In this document: piece after piece, positions 1 to 5,772 of the stretch
Layout of the letters: each line of letters starts with the position of its first letter
How positions within the stretch are numbered: position 1 is the first letter of the stretch
NCBI RefSeq assembly: GCF_000721935.1
Contig: NZ_KL585426.1
Location: 30,807-37,442, forward strand
From: Streptomyces sp. NRRL WC-3549
Lineage (GTDB): Bacteria > Actinomycetota > Actinomycetes > Streptomycetales > Streptomycetaceae
Direction of reading: 5' to 3'
DNA length: 6,636 bases
Notes under the pieces: generated by a model
What the model was told of the DNA's origin: nothing
Database searches by the model: none
The model's input: only the letters and a program-made list of their open reading frames with translations
Position numbers and translations under genes: made by a program

Positions 1-447
1 CTGCCGCTCGACTCCGGCCACGCCTCGCTCGGCTCGGGTGTCGTCGTCGGCGAGGTGGACCAGGCCCGCAAGCTGTTCCACGGTACGGAGAGCCTGCTGG
101 ACGCCTTCTGCGCGGCGGTCCCCGAGACCGAACCGGCCGAGGTCCGCACCCTGCTCGCCAAGTTCGGGCTGCGCGCGGCGCACGTGCTGCGCCCCGCCAC
201 CACCCTCTCACCGGGTGAGCGCACCCGCGCCGCCCTCGCCCTCCTCCAGGGCAGGGGGGTCAACCTGCTGGTCCTGGACGAGCCGACCAACCATCTGGAC
301 CTGCCGGCGATCGAACAGCTGGAGTCGGCGCTGGAGGCGTACACCGGCACCCTGCTGCTGGTCACGCACGACCGGCGGATGCTCCAAGCCGTCCGCACCA
401 CCCGCCGCCTCCGGGTCGCCGACGGCAAGGTCGTCGAGGCCGACTGA
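1..447 (+). CDS. ABC-F family ATP-binding protein, C-terminal part (5' end outside window)
   Basis: This is the last 148 residues of an ABC-F protein, a soluble tandem-ATPase family that acts on the ribosome (translation factors or antibiotic-resistance ribosome protection) and has no transmembrane domain. The frame is open from base 1, so the start and the Walker A motif of this second ATPase domain lie upstream. Visible in order are an ABC signature LSPGE (residues 69-73 of the fragment), a Walker B and D-loop DEPTNHLD (93-100, with the catalytic Glu), and the switch histidine in VTHDR (His123). DEPTNHLD is characteristic of ABC-F proteins rather than transporters. The protein ends soon after the H-loop, with no long C-terminal extension. 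A GTG at base 55 is an internal Val codon, not the start. The gene converges with tex across a strong hairpin. The sequence does not decide between a housekeeping factor and a resistance protein. Confidence 0.93.
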   Translation: MPLDSGHASLGSGVVVGEVDQARKLFHGTESLLDAFCAAVPETEPAEVRTLLAKFGLRAAHVLRPATTLSPGERTRAALALLQGRGVNLLVLDEPTNHLDLPAIEQLESALEAYTGTLLLVTHDRRMLQAVRTTRRLRVADGKVVEAD

Positions 448-461
448 CCCGGCCGGCCCAG

Positions 462-512
462 GACGGCGGCGGGCGGACCGGGACGGGTGCGTCCCCTCCG
501 CCCGCCGCCGTC
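462..512. terminator. Bidirectional terminator hairpin between convergent ABC-F and tex genes
   Basis: A perfect 15-bp inverted repeat (462-476 pairs with 498-512) encloses a second perfect 6-bp stem (GGGACG 480-485 with CGTCCC 490-495) capped by the tetraloop GGTG. The whole structure starts 14 bases after the ABC-F stop codon and ends 5 bases before the tex stop codon. It is therefore placed to end transcription from both sides. No U-tract follows on either strand, which is common for terminators in high-GC actinobacteria. The pairing is read directly from the sequence; the terminator function is inferred from position and stability. Confidence 0.8.
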
Positions 513-517
513 GTTCC

Positions 518-2935
518 TCAGCGCTTGCGGCCGCCCCGGTCGGAGCCCGTCAGCCCCGCGCGTCGCAGCGCGTCCGCCATCGCGCTGTTGGCCGGTGCGG
601 CGACGGGCCGGGAGGCACCGCCACCGCCGCCCCCGCGACGGTCACGGCCCTGCCCGGAACCGCCCTGCCGCTGCCCCTGGCCGGACTGCCCCTGGCCGCC
701 CTGCCGCTGCCGCGGAGGCCGCTCACCGCCGCGCTCACGCCGGGGCCCCTGACCGCCGCCGGACGCGGCGGCCTCGTCGTCCAGCCGCAGCGTCAGCGAG
801 ATCCGCTTGCGCGGGATGTCGACCTCCATCACCTTCACCTTGACGATGTCACCCGGCTTCACGACGTCACGCGGGTCCTTGACGAACGTCCGCGACATCG
901 CCGACACGTGCACCAGGCCGTCCTGGTGGACGCCGACGTCCACGAACGCGCCGAACGCCGCGACGTTGGTGACGACCCCCTCCAGCACCATCTCCGGGAC
1001 CAGGTCGCCGATCTTCTCGACGCCCTCCCTGAAGGTCGCCGTCCGGAAGGCCGGGCGCGGGTCGCGACCCGGCTTCTCCAGCTCCTTGAGGATGTCCGTG
1101 ACCGTGGGCAGACCGAACTTCTCGTCCACGAAGTCGTCCGGCCGCAGCGACCGCAGGACACCGGTGTTGCCGATCAGCGCGGCCACGTCACCGCCCGTCC
1201 GCTTCACCATCGTACGGACCACCGGGTACGCCTCCGGGTGCACGCTGGAGGCGTCCAGCGGATCACCGCCCCTGATCCGCAGGAAGCCCGCGCACTGCTC
1301 GAACGCCTTCGGGCCGAGGCGCGCCACGTCCTTCAGCGCCCGCCGCGAGGCGAACGGACCGTTGGTGTCGCGGTGCGCCACGATGTTCTCGGCGAGCGTC
1401 GACCCGATGCCCGACACCCGCGAAAGCAGGGGCGCCGAGGCCGTGTTCACGTCGACGCCGACGCCGTTCACACAGTCCTCGACCACCGCGTCCAGCGAAC
1501 GCGACAGCTTCACCTCGGACAGGTCGTGCTGGTACTGGCCGACGCCGATCGACTTCGGGTCGATCTTCACCAGCTCCGCCAGCGGGTCCTGGAGCCGCCG
1601 GGCGATCGAGACGGCACCGCGCAACGACACGTCCATGTCGGGGAGTTCCTGCGAGGCGAAGGCCGAGGCCGAGTACACCGACGCGCCCGCCTCCGACACC
1701 ATGACCTTGGTCAGCCCCAGCTCCGGGTGGCGCTCGCACAGCTCCCCGGCGAGCTTGTCGGTCTCCCGGGAGGCGGTGCCGTTGCCGATGGCGATCAGTT
1801 CGACGTGGTGCTCCCGGGCGAGCCGCTCCAGCGTGGCCAGGGACTGCTCCCACTTGTTGGCCGGTACGTGCGGGTGGATGACGTCGGTGGCGACGACCTT
1901 CCCGGTGGCGTCGACCACGGCGACCTTCACGCCCGTACGGAAACCGGGGTCGAGCCCCAGCGTCGCCCGGGTCCCTGCCGGTGCCGCCAGCAGCAGGTCG
2001 CGCAGGTTCGACGCGAAGACCCGGACCGCCTCGTCCTCGGCGGCGGTACGCAGCCGCAGTCGCAGGTCGATGCCGAGGTGGACCAGGACGCGGGTGCGCC
2101 AGGCCCAGCGCACCGTGTCGCCGAGCCACTTGTCGCCGGGCCGGCCGCGGTCCGCGACGCCGAACCTGCGGGCGATCATGCTCTCGTACACCGACGGGCC
2201 CGGCCGCTCGGCCGCGTCGGGGCCCTCCGGGTCCAGCACCAGGTCGAGCACGTCCTCCTTCTCACCCCGGAGCATCGCCAGCACCCGGTGCGAGGGCAGC
2301 GCGGTGAACGGCTCCGCGAAGTCGAAGTAGTCGGCGAACTTGGCGCCCGCCTCCTCCTTGCCGTCCCGCACCTTCGCCACGACCCGGCCCTGGGTCCACA
2401 TGCGTTCACGCAGCTCACCGGTGAGGTCGGCGTCCTCCGAGAACCGCTCGGTCAGGATCGCGCGGGCGCCCTCCAGCGCCGCCGCAGCGTCCGCCACGCC
2501 CTTGTCCGCGTCGACGAACGAGGCCGCCGCCGCGAGCGGGTCCACGGACGGGTCGCCGAGCAGCCCGTCGGCCAGCGGCTCCCGTGCGATCTGCGCCTTC
2601 GTCCGGCGCTTCGGCTTGAAGGGCAGATAGATGTCCTCGAGCCGCGCCTTGGTGTCGGCCGCCCGGATCCGCGCCTCCAGGGCCTCGTCGAGCTTGCCCT
2701 GTTCGCGTACGGAGTCGAGGACCGCCGTACGGCGGTCCTCCAGCTCCCGCAGGTACCGCAGCCGTTCCTCGAGCGTGCGCAGCTGCGCGTCGTCGAGCAT
2801 CTGGGTCGCTTCCTTGCGGTAGCGCGCGATGAACGGCACGGTCGAGCCGCCGTCGAGCAGCTCGACCGCCGCCTTCACCTGACGCTCCTGTACGCCGAGT
2901 TCCTCGGCGATCCTGCCTTCGATGGACGTCGTCAC
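518..2935 (-). CDS. tex: Tex family transcription accessory / S1 RNA-binding protein
   Basis: An 805-residue cytoplasmic Tex protein, a conserved nucleic-acid-binding factor related to eukaryotic Spt6 and linked to transcription. The order from the chosen GTG start is: N-terminal Tex helical domain with FIARYRKE (about 35-42) and [12 protein letters not shown] (about 103-114); YqgF/RNase H-like domain with [10 protein letters not shown] (about 326-335), [11 protein letters not shown] (about 384-394) and [12 protein letters not shown] (about 413-424); [10 protein letters not shown] (about 462-471); helix-hairpin-helix region (about 489-553, with [16 protein letters not shown]); S1 domain (about 645-717, with [18 protein letters not shown]). 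A Gly/Arg/Gln-rich tail of about 85 residues follows, ending in a basic GRKR-type terminus. The frame is open further upstream to 3091, but GTG at 2935-2933 gives the usual Tex N-terminus ([15 protein letters not shown]) and has a weak GGGAA element a few bases upstream. The upstream extension looks like non-coding leader. Family assignment is secure; the exact start is likely but not proven. Confidence 0.95.
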   Translation of the reverse strand: MTTSIEGRIAEELGVQERQVKAAVELLDGGSTVPFIARYRKEATQMLDDAQLRTLEERLRYLRELEDRRTAVLDSVREQGKLDEALEARIRAADTKARLEDIYLPFKPKRRTKAQIAREPLADGLLGDPSVDPLAAAASFVDADKGVADAAAALEGARAILTERFSEDADLTGELRERMWTQGRVVAKVRDGKEEAGAKFADYFDFAEPFTALPSHRVLAMLRGEKEDVLDLVLDPEGPDAAERPGPSVYESMIARRFGVADRGRPGDKWLGDTVRWAWRTRVLVHLGIDLRLRLRTAAEDEAVRVFASNLRDLLLAAPAGTRATLGLDPGFRTGVKVAVVDATGKVVATDVIHPHVPANKWEQSLATLERLAREHHVELIAIGNGTASRETDKLAGELCERHPELGLTKVMVSEAGASVYSASAFASQELPDMDVSLRGAVSIARRLQDPLAELVKIDPKSIGVGQYQHDLSEVKLSRSLDAVVEDCVNGVGVDVNTASAPLLSRVSGIGSTLAENIVAHRDTNGPFASRRALKDVARLGPKAFEQCAGFLRIRGGDPLDASSVHPEAYPVVRTMVKRTGGDVAALIGNTGVLRSLRPDDFVDEKFGLPTVTDILKELEKPGRDPRPAFRTATFREGVEKIGDLVPEMVLEGVVTNVAAFGAFVDVGVHQDGLVHVSAMSRTFVKDPRDVVKPGDIVKVKVMEVDIPRKRISLTLRLDDEAAASGGGQGPRRERGGERPPRQRQGGQGQSGQGQRQGGSGQGRDRRGGGGGGASRPVAAPANSAMADALRRAGLTGSDRGGRKR
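661..711. repeat. Short direct repeats coding for the low-complexity tail of Tex
   Basis: A 15-bp sequence beginning CGCCCTGCCG occurs at 661-675 and again exactly at 697-711. Between them CTGCCCCTGGCCG is repeated at 671-683 and 686-698. On the coding (-) strand these encode the Gln/Gly/Arg repeats of the Tex tail (pattern [11 protein letters not shown]). Such in-frame repeats are prone to slippage, so tail length may vary between strains. Confidence 0.7.
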
Positions 2936-2960
2936 GGTTTTCCCGACTCGCCTTCTCGTA

Positions 2961-2978
2961 CTGGCTGTGCTGGCTGTG
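2961..2978. repeat. 9-bp tandem direct repeat in the tex leader
   Basis: CTGGCTGTG occurs twice back to back (2961-2969 and 2970-2978), 26-43 bases upstream of the chosen tex start. No coding function is apparent. It could be a simple slippage product or a leader element; the sequence gives no further hint. Confidence 0.55.
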
Positions 2979-2982
2979 CCAC

Positions 2983-3010
2983 GGGGGTGGTCCACACCCG
3001 GGTGACCCCC
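2983..3010 (-). other. G/C-rich hairpin in the putative tex 5' leader
   Basis: GGGGGT (2983-2988) pairs with ACCCCC (3005-3010) around a 16-base interior that itself contains the 10-bp palindrome CACCCGGGTG (2995-3004). If the candidate promoter just upstream is right, this hairpin would lie at the very start of the tex mRNA leader, about 50-75 bases from the GTG. It might affect RNA stability or be a protein-binding site. Only the complementarity is seen; the role is speculative. Confidence 0.35.
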
Positions 3011-3019
3011 TTCGCCTGC

Positions 3020-3049
3020 ATTGTGCCGGGTGGCCGGGGGCCGTGTCGC
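3020..3049 (-). promoter_or_regulatory. Candidate tex promoter
   Basis: Reading the minus strand, GCGACA (3049-3044, four of six bases of TTGACA) is followed after 18 bases by CACAAT (3025-3020), a -10-like hexamer. This predicts a transcript starting near base 3013 with a leader of about 75-80 bases before the tex GTG. The match is modest, but this is the only reasonable hexamer pair I found in the gap between the two minus-strand genes. Confidence 0.3.
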
Positions 3050-3063
3050 GCGACCTCCTCGAA

Positions 3064-3083
3064 CGCGGACCCGTGAATCCGCG
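3064..3083 (-). terminator. Candidate terminator hairpin after the SCO6745-type gene
   Basis: CGCGGA (3064-3069) and TCCGCG (3078-3083) form a perfect 6-bp stem with an 8-base loop, about 21 bases beyond the stop codon of the minus-strand gene ending at 3105 and upstream of the candidate tex promoter. The position suits a weak intrinsic terminator separating the two co-oriented genes. There is no U-tract and the stem is short. Confidence 0.35.
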
Positions 3084-3104
3084 CCGTGCACGCCTCCGGG
3101 GCGC

Positions 3105-3968
3105 TCAGCCCTTGCCGATCAGGTCGTCGGGGAACGCCCCGGCCGCCGCCGCGGTGAACAGGAAGCCGCGGCCCAGCTCCGTCAGCCGCTCCACCCCCTC
3201 CGCGCCCAGGTGCTCGTAGGGCCCCGCGTCCATCCGGTCCGTGGCCTCCTCCAGCCCGGACCGGAGCGCCGTGCCGGCCTCCGTCAGCTCGCCCGCGCCG
3301 TCGAGCAGGCCGCGCCCGCGCAGCCGCTCGACCGCGTCGTCCCAGTCGGCGGACCGCCAGCCCCGGGTCGCCATGACCCACCGGGGGACCATGCCCTTGC
3401 CCGTCGCCGTGTGGCTGACCAGGGCCTCCACCGGGTCGAGGCCGGCCGAGAGCAGGGCGGCGAGGTGGGCGTCCCCGCGGTGCTCGCGCAGGAGCATCGC
3501 CGCGTGCCAGTACGCCAGGTGCGGTGCGTCAGGCACCGGCAGGTCCGCGTGCGCGGCGTACAGCGGCTTGGCGGGGCGGGTGCAGCCCTCGGTGGCGCGC
3601 AGGGCCAGCCGTGCGGCCTCGGCCATCTCCGGGGAGGCGACGACCTCGTCGCCGAGCACCCGGCGCAGGGTCGAGTCGGCGGCTCGCAGCCGCGCGTCGA
3701 GCGCCGCCGAGGGCGTGACCACGGACCAGACGGCCGGCAGATGGCGGGCCACCAGCTCGTGGCTGAAGTTGTAGAAGGTGGCCGTGACCGTGCCCGGCCC
3801 CACCGCGCCCAGCGCGGCGCCGCGGGCGGCGAAGTAGACGGCGCCGGGTTCGTCGAGGCCCAGCCCGCCGAACTCCTTGCCCAGGTCGGGGGAGAAGTAG
3901 ACAGAGGAGTGCAGCGGGTTGAGGGCGTTGTGGCAGCGGCGTCCGGCGCGCGGCGGAAGAGTACTCAT
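3105..3968 (-). CDS. SCO6745-family protein with C-terminal winged-helix-like region
   Basis: A 287-residue soluble protein with no signal peptide or membrane segment. The N-terminal half has wording I associate with the actinobacterial SCO6745 family: [20 protein letters not shown] (about 14-33), then [20 protein letters not shown] and [14 protein letters not shown], then helical sequence with [19 protein letters not shown]. The C-terminal portion from about residue 220 ([16 protein letters not shown], then a short turn and LTEAGTALR) resembles the helix-wing part of MarR-like winged helices. The family has no biochemical function that I can state; DNA or ligand binding is possible. ATG at 3968 has no Shine-Dalgarno sequence, but a -10 hexamer ends 6 bases upstream, which suggests a leaderless mRNA. 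A perfect inverted repeat over that promoter suggests repression by a TetR-type protein not encoded here. Family assignment is from memory of conserved wording, not from a search. Confidence 0.82.
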   Translation of the reverse strand: MSTLPPRAGRRCHNALNPLHSSVYFSPDLGKEFGGLGLDEPGAVYFAARGAALGAVGPGTVTATFYNFSHELVARHLPAVWSVVTPSAALDARLRAADSTLRRVLGDEVVASPEMAEAARLALRATEGCTRPAKPLYAAHADLPVPDAPHLAYWHAAMLLREHRGDAHLAALLSAGLDPVEALVSHTATGKGMVPRWVMATRGWRSADWDDAVERLRGRGLLDGAGELTEAGTALRSGLEEATDRMDAGPYEHLGAEGVERLTELGRGFLFTAAAAGAFPDDLIGKG

Positions 3969-3974
3969 GGCGAC

Positions 3975-3980
3975 ACGTTA
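3975..3980 (-). promoter_or_regulatory. -10 element for a leaderless SCO6745-type transcript
   Basis: On the minus strand TAACGT fits the actinobacterial -10 pattern TANNNT and is followed by 6 bases and then the ATG at 3968. Transcription would start at or next to the start codon. The corresponding -35 position (around 3998-4003 reading TACCCG) is poor, as is common in these organisms. The absence of any purine-rich ribosome binding site before the ATG supports the leaderless reading. Confidence 0.5.
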
Positions 3981-3994
3981 CCGACTGGTCGGTA
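3979..3994. promoter_or_regulatory. TetR-type operator overlapping the -10/spacer of the SCO6745-type gene
   Basis: TACCGAC (3979-3985) and GTCGGTA (3988-3994) are perfect inverted arms separated by two bases. This length and wording match operators bound by many TetR-family dimers. The site overlaps the first two bases of the proposed -10 hexamer and most of the spacer, where a bound repressor would block RNA polymerase. No TetR gene is present in the window, so the partner is unknown. A second smaller palindrome, GGGTACCC at 3999-4006, lies beside it. Confidence 0.65.
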
Positions 3995-4126
3995 CGCCGG
4001 GTACCCCGGGGCGGACGTGGAGGCGCCGCAGTTCGGGCCGGTTCCCGGCACGGAGGCCGGCCACGGACGCGGTGATGGCAGGAAAGGTGGGAGATCCGTC
4101 ATTGCGGCCGCCCCGCCGCCCCGGCC

Positions 4127-4130
4127 AGGA
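4127..4130 (+). promoter_or_regulatory. Ribosome binding site deciding the regulator start
   Basis: AGGA at 4127-4130 stands 8 bases before ATG 4139. The alternative in-frame ATG at 4130 overlaps this AGGA and has no purine-rich sequence of its own in front, only GC-rich CCG/CCC sequence. The 4139 start is therefore preferred. Confidence 0.5.
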
Positions 4131-4138
4131 TGGCGGCC

Positions 4139-5128
4139 ATGACGCAGCGCACCGTACTCGTCGTCCTCTTCGACGGCGTCCAGAGCCTCGACGTGAGCGG
4201 CCCGATGGAGGTCTTCGCCGGAGCGTCCAGGGCCCCCGGGGTCTCGTACGAGCTGCGCACCGCCTCCCTGGGCGGGGCGGCCGTCCGCTGCACCAGCGGC
4301 CTCACCCTCCTCCCCGACGGCGCGCTCGAGGACGCGGCGGTGCCGGACCTGCTGCTCGTACCGGGAGGCCAGGGCACCCGGGAACCCCAGCCGGAGCTGA
4401 TCGCCTGGCTGCGCGCACACGCCCCGCGGGCGGGACGGCTGGTCTCCGTCTGCTCCGGCGCCCTGCTGCTCGCCGAGGCGGGACAGCTCGACGGCCACCG
4501 GGTGACCACCCACTGGGCCGTCTGCGCCCGGCTCGCCCGGGACCACCCGGCGGTGGAGGTGGACCCCGACCCGATCTTCGTACGCGACGGACGGCTGGCC
4601 ACCTCGGCCGGTGTCACCGCCGGTATCGACCTGGCGCTCGCCCTGGTCGAGGAGGACCACGGCCGCGAGGTGGCGCTCGCCGTCGCCCGGCACCTCGTGG
4701 TCTTCCTCCGCCGCCCCGGCAACCAGGCCCAGTTCAGCGCCCAGCTCACCGCCCAGACCGCCACCCGGGAGCCCCTTCGGGACCTCCAGCACTGGATCAC
4801 CCAGCACCCGGACGCCGACCTCTCGGTGGAGGCGCTGGCCGCCCGGGCCAGGCTCTCGCCCCGCCACTTCGCCCGTGCCTTCCAGGCCGAGACCGGGCTG
4901 ACCCCCGGCCGCTACGTCGAACGCGTACGCCTGGAACAGGCCCGCCGGCTCCTGGAGGACACCGCCGACGGCGTGGCCCGGATCTCCAGGGCCAGCGGCT
5001 ACGGCACCCCGGAGGCCATGCGGCGCGCCTTCGTCAAGGCGCTCGGCACCGCCCCGGCCGAATACCGCCGCCGCTTCCGCCCCCGGCCCGACCGACCGCA
5101 CCCCGACCCCGCCTCTTCGACGACATGA
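4139..5128 (+). CDS. GlxA-type AraC family regulator with N-terminal DJ-1/PfpI domain
   Basis: A 329-residue cytoplasmic transcription regulator. Residues about 3-175 form a DJ-1/PfpI (class I glutamine-amidotransferase-like) sensor domain: VVLFDGVQSLDVSGPMEVFAG with Glu24, LLLVPGGQGT, the nucleophile-elbow sequence SVCSGALLLAEAG with Cys105, then TTHW with His125, and TSAGVTAGIDLAL. Residues about 212-310 are the AraC DNA-binding domain with two helix-turn-helix units (LSVEALAARARLSPRHFARA and the later RISRASGYGTPEAMRRAF) and the typical tail LGTAPAEYRRRF. The architecture is that of Streptomyces AdpA and other GlxA-like regulators, but it is shorter than AdpA and not adpA itself. The elbow cysteine is retained. 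The next gene starts inside or just past its stop (ATGA at 5125-5128), indicating one operon and a likely regulatory target. An alternative start is ATG 4130 (three extra residues). Confidence 0.93.
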   Translation: MTQRTVLVVLFDGVQSLDVSGPMEVFAGASRAPGVSYELRTASLGGAAVRCTSGLTLLPDGALEDAAVPDLLLVPGGQGTREPQPELIAWLRAHAPRAGRLVSVCSGALLLAEAGQLDGHRVTTHWAVCARLARDHPAVEVDPDPIFVRDGRLATSAGVTAGIDLALALVEEDHGREVALAVARHLVVFLRRPGNQAQFSAQLTAQTATREPLRDLQHWITQHPDADLSVEALAARARLSPRHFARAFQAETGLTPGRYVERVRLEQARRLLEDTADGVARISRASGYGTPEAMRRAFVKALGTAPAEYRRRFRPRPDRPHPDPASSTT

Positions 5129-5131
5129 GGA
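5127..5131 (+). promoter_or_regulatory. Ribosome binding site for the downstream DJ-1 gene
   Basis: GAGGA at 5127-5131 lies 5 bases before GTG 5137 and overlaps the stop codon of the regulator. The alternative ATG at 5125 has no such site upstream and would rely on ATGA-type coupling alone. Confidence 0.6.
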
Positions 5132-5136
5132 ACCCC

Positions 5137-5772
5137 GTGCAGATCGCCATCGTGCTCTTCGACCGCTTCACCGCACTCGACGCGGTAGGCCCCTACGAAA
5201 TGCTCAGCCGCGTACCCGGCGCCGAGACCGTCTTCGTCGCCGAGCGGACGGGGGCCGTGCGCAACGACAGCGACGGCCTCGCCCTCGTCGCCGGACGCTC
5301 CCTCGCCGACGTACCGGCCCCGGACGTGGTGGTCGTGCCGGGTGGCCCCGGCCAGAGCGCGCAGATGGAGAACGAGGTCCTGCTCGACTGGCTGCGCACG
5401 GCCGACGCCACCAGCACCTGGACGACCTCCGTGTGCACCGGTTCGCTGCTGCTGGCCGCGGCCGGACTGCTCACCGGCCGGCGCGCCACCTCGCACTGGC
5501 TCGCCCTCTCCGCGCTCGGGACGTACGGGGCCGAGCCGACCGGCGAGCGCGTCGTCCTCGACGGCAAGTACGTCACGGCCGCCGGTGTCTCCGCCGGTAT
5601 CGACATGGGCCTGACCCTGCTCGGCAGGATCGCGGGGGACGAACACGCGCGGGCCGTGCAGCTCCTGACCGAGTACGACCCCCGGCCGCCCTACGACGCC
5701 GGGTCGCCGGAGAAGGCCCCGGCCGCTCTGGTCGAGGAGTTCCGCGCCAGGAGCCGTTTCATCCTGACGTAG
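5137..5772 (+). CDS. DJ-1/PfpI family protein, isonitrile hydratase-like
   Basis: A 211-residue soluble protein of the DJ-1/PfpI superfamily. From GTG 5137 it opens with QIAIVLFDRFTALDAVGPYE (Asp15 and Glu21), followed by VVVVPGGPG, the nucleophile-elbow TTSVCTGSLLLAAAG with Cys100, SHW with His120, and TAAGVSAGIDMGLTLL. In the characterised isonitrile hydratases of this superfamily, which add water to isonitriles to give N-formamides, the nucleophile is a cysteine near position 100, so this is the nearest specific activity. The substrate cannot be fixed from sequence, and glyoxalase, chaperone or ligand-binding roles remain possible. GTG 5137 is chosen because GAGGA precedes it; ATG 5125, overlapping the regulator stop, would add four residues. 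It is probably co-transcribed with the AraC regulator, whose N-terminal domain is its paralogue. Its 3' end overlaps the convergent crotonase-type gene by 14 bases. Confidence 0.92.
   Translation: MQIAIVLFDRFTALDAVGPYEMLSRVPGAETVFVAERTGAVRNDSDGLALVAGRSLADVPAPDVVVVPGGPGQSAQMENEVLLDWLRTADATSTWTTSVCTGSLLLAAAGLLTGRRATSHWLALSALGTYGAEPTGERVVLDGKYVTAAGVSAGIDMGLTLLGRIAGDEHARAVQLLTEYDPRPPYDAGSPEKAPAALVEEFRARSRFILT

Noticed and set aside
38..3076. A very long open frame on the + strand covering the tex gene
   Set aside because: It is antisense to tex; its product is low-complexity, Arg/His/Val-rich and without domains, while the minus strand gives a complete Tex protein. Long antisense frames are expected in such GC-rich coding DNA.
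2936..3091. N-terminal extension of Tex by 52 residues from an ATG at 3091
   Set aside because: The extension has no Tex homology in its wording, overlaps the stop of the upstream gene and contains the candidate promoter and hairpins; GTG 2935 gives the usual N-terminus.
2932..3381. A small minus-strand frame spanning the gap before tex
   Set aside because: It is out of frame with the SCO6745-type gene over most of its length, Arg/Gly-rich, and has no domain or ribosome binding site.
3021..4142. Open frame on the + strand opposite the SCO6745-type gene
   Set aside because: The translation is Arg/Gly/Pro-rich with no recognisable domain, and the opposite strand carries a coherent family protein with a promoter and operator.
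3919..5124. Upstream extension of the DJ-1 reading frame through the regulator gene
   Set aside because: Before base 5125 this frame is Pro/Arg-rich nonsense out of phase with the AraC regulator; only the part from 5125 or 5137 onward is a DJ-1 protein, so it is not a fusion.
5691..5758. Continuation of the first crotonase frame into the DJ-1 gene
   Set aside because: After the frameshift this frame has no family similarity; the true C-terminus is in the other frame, ending at 5759.
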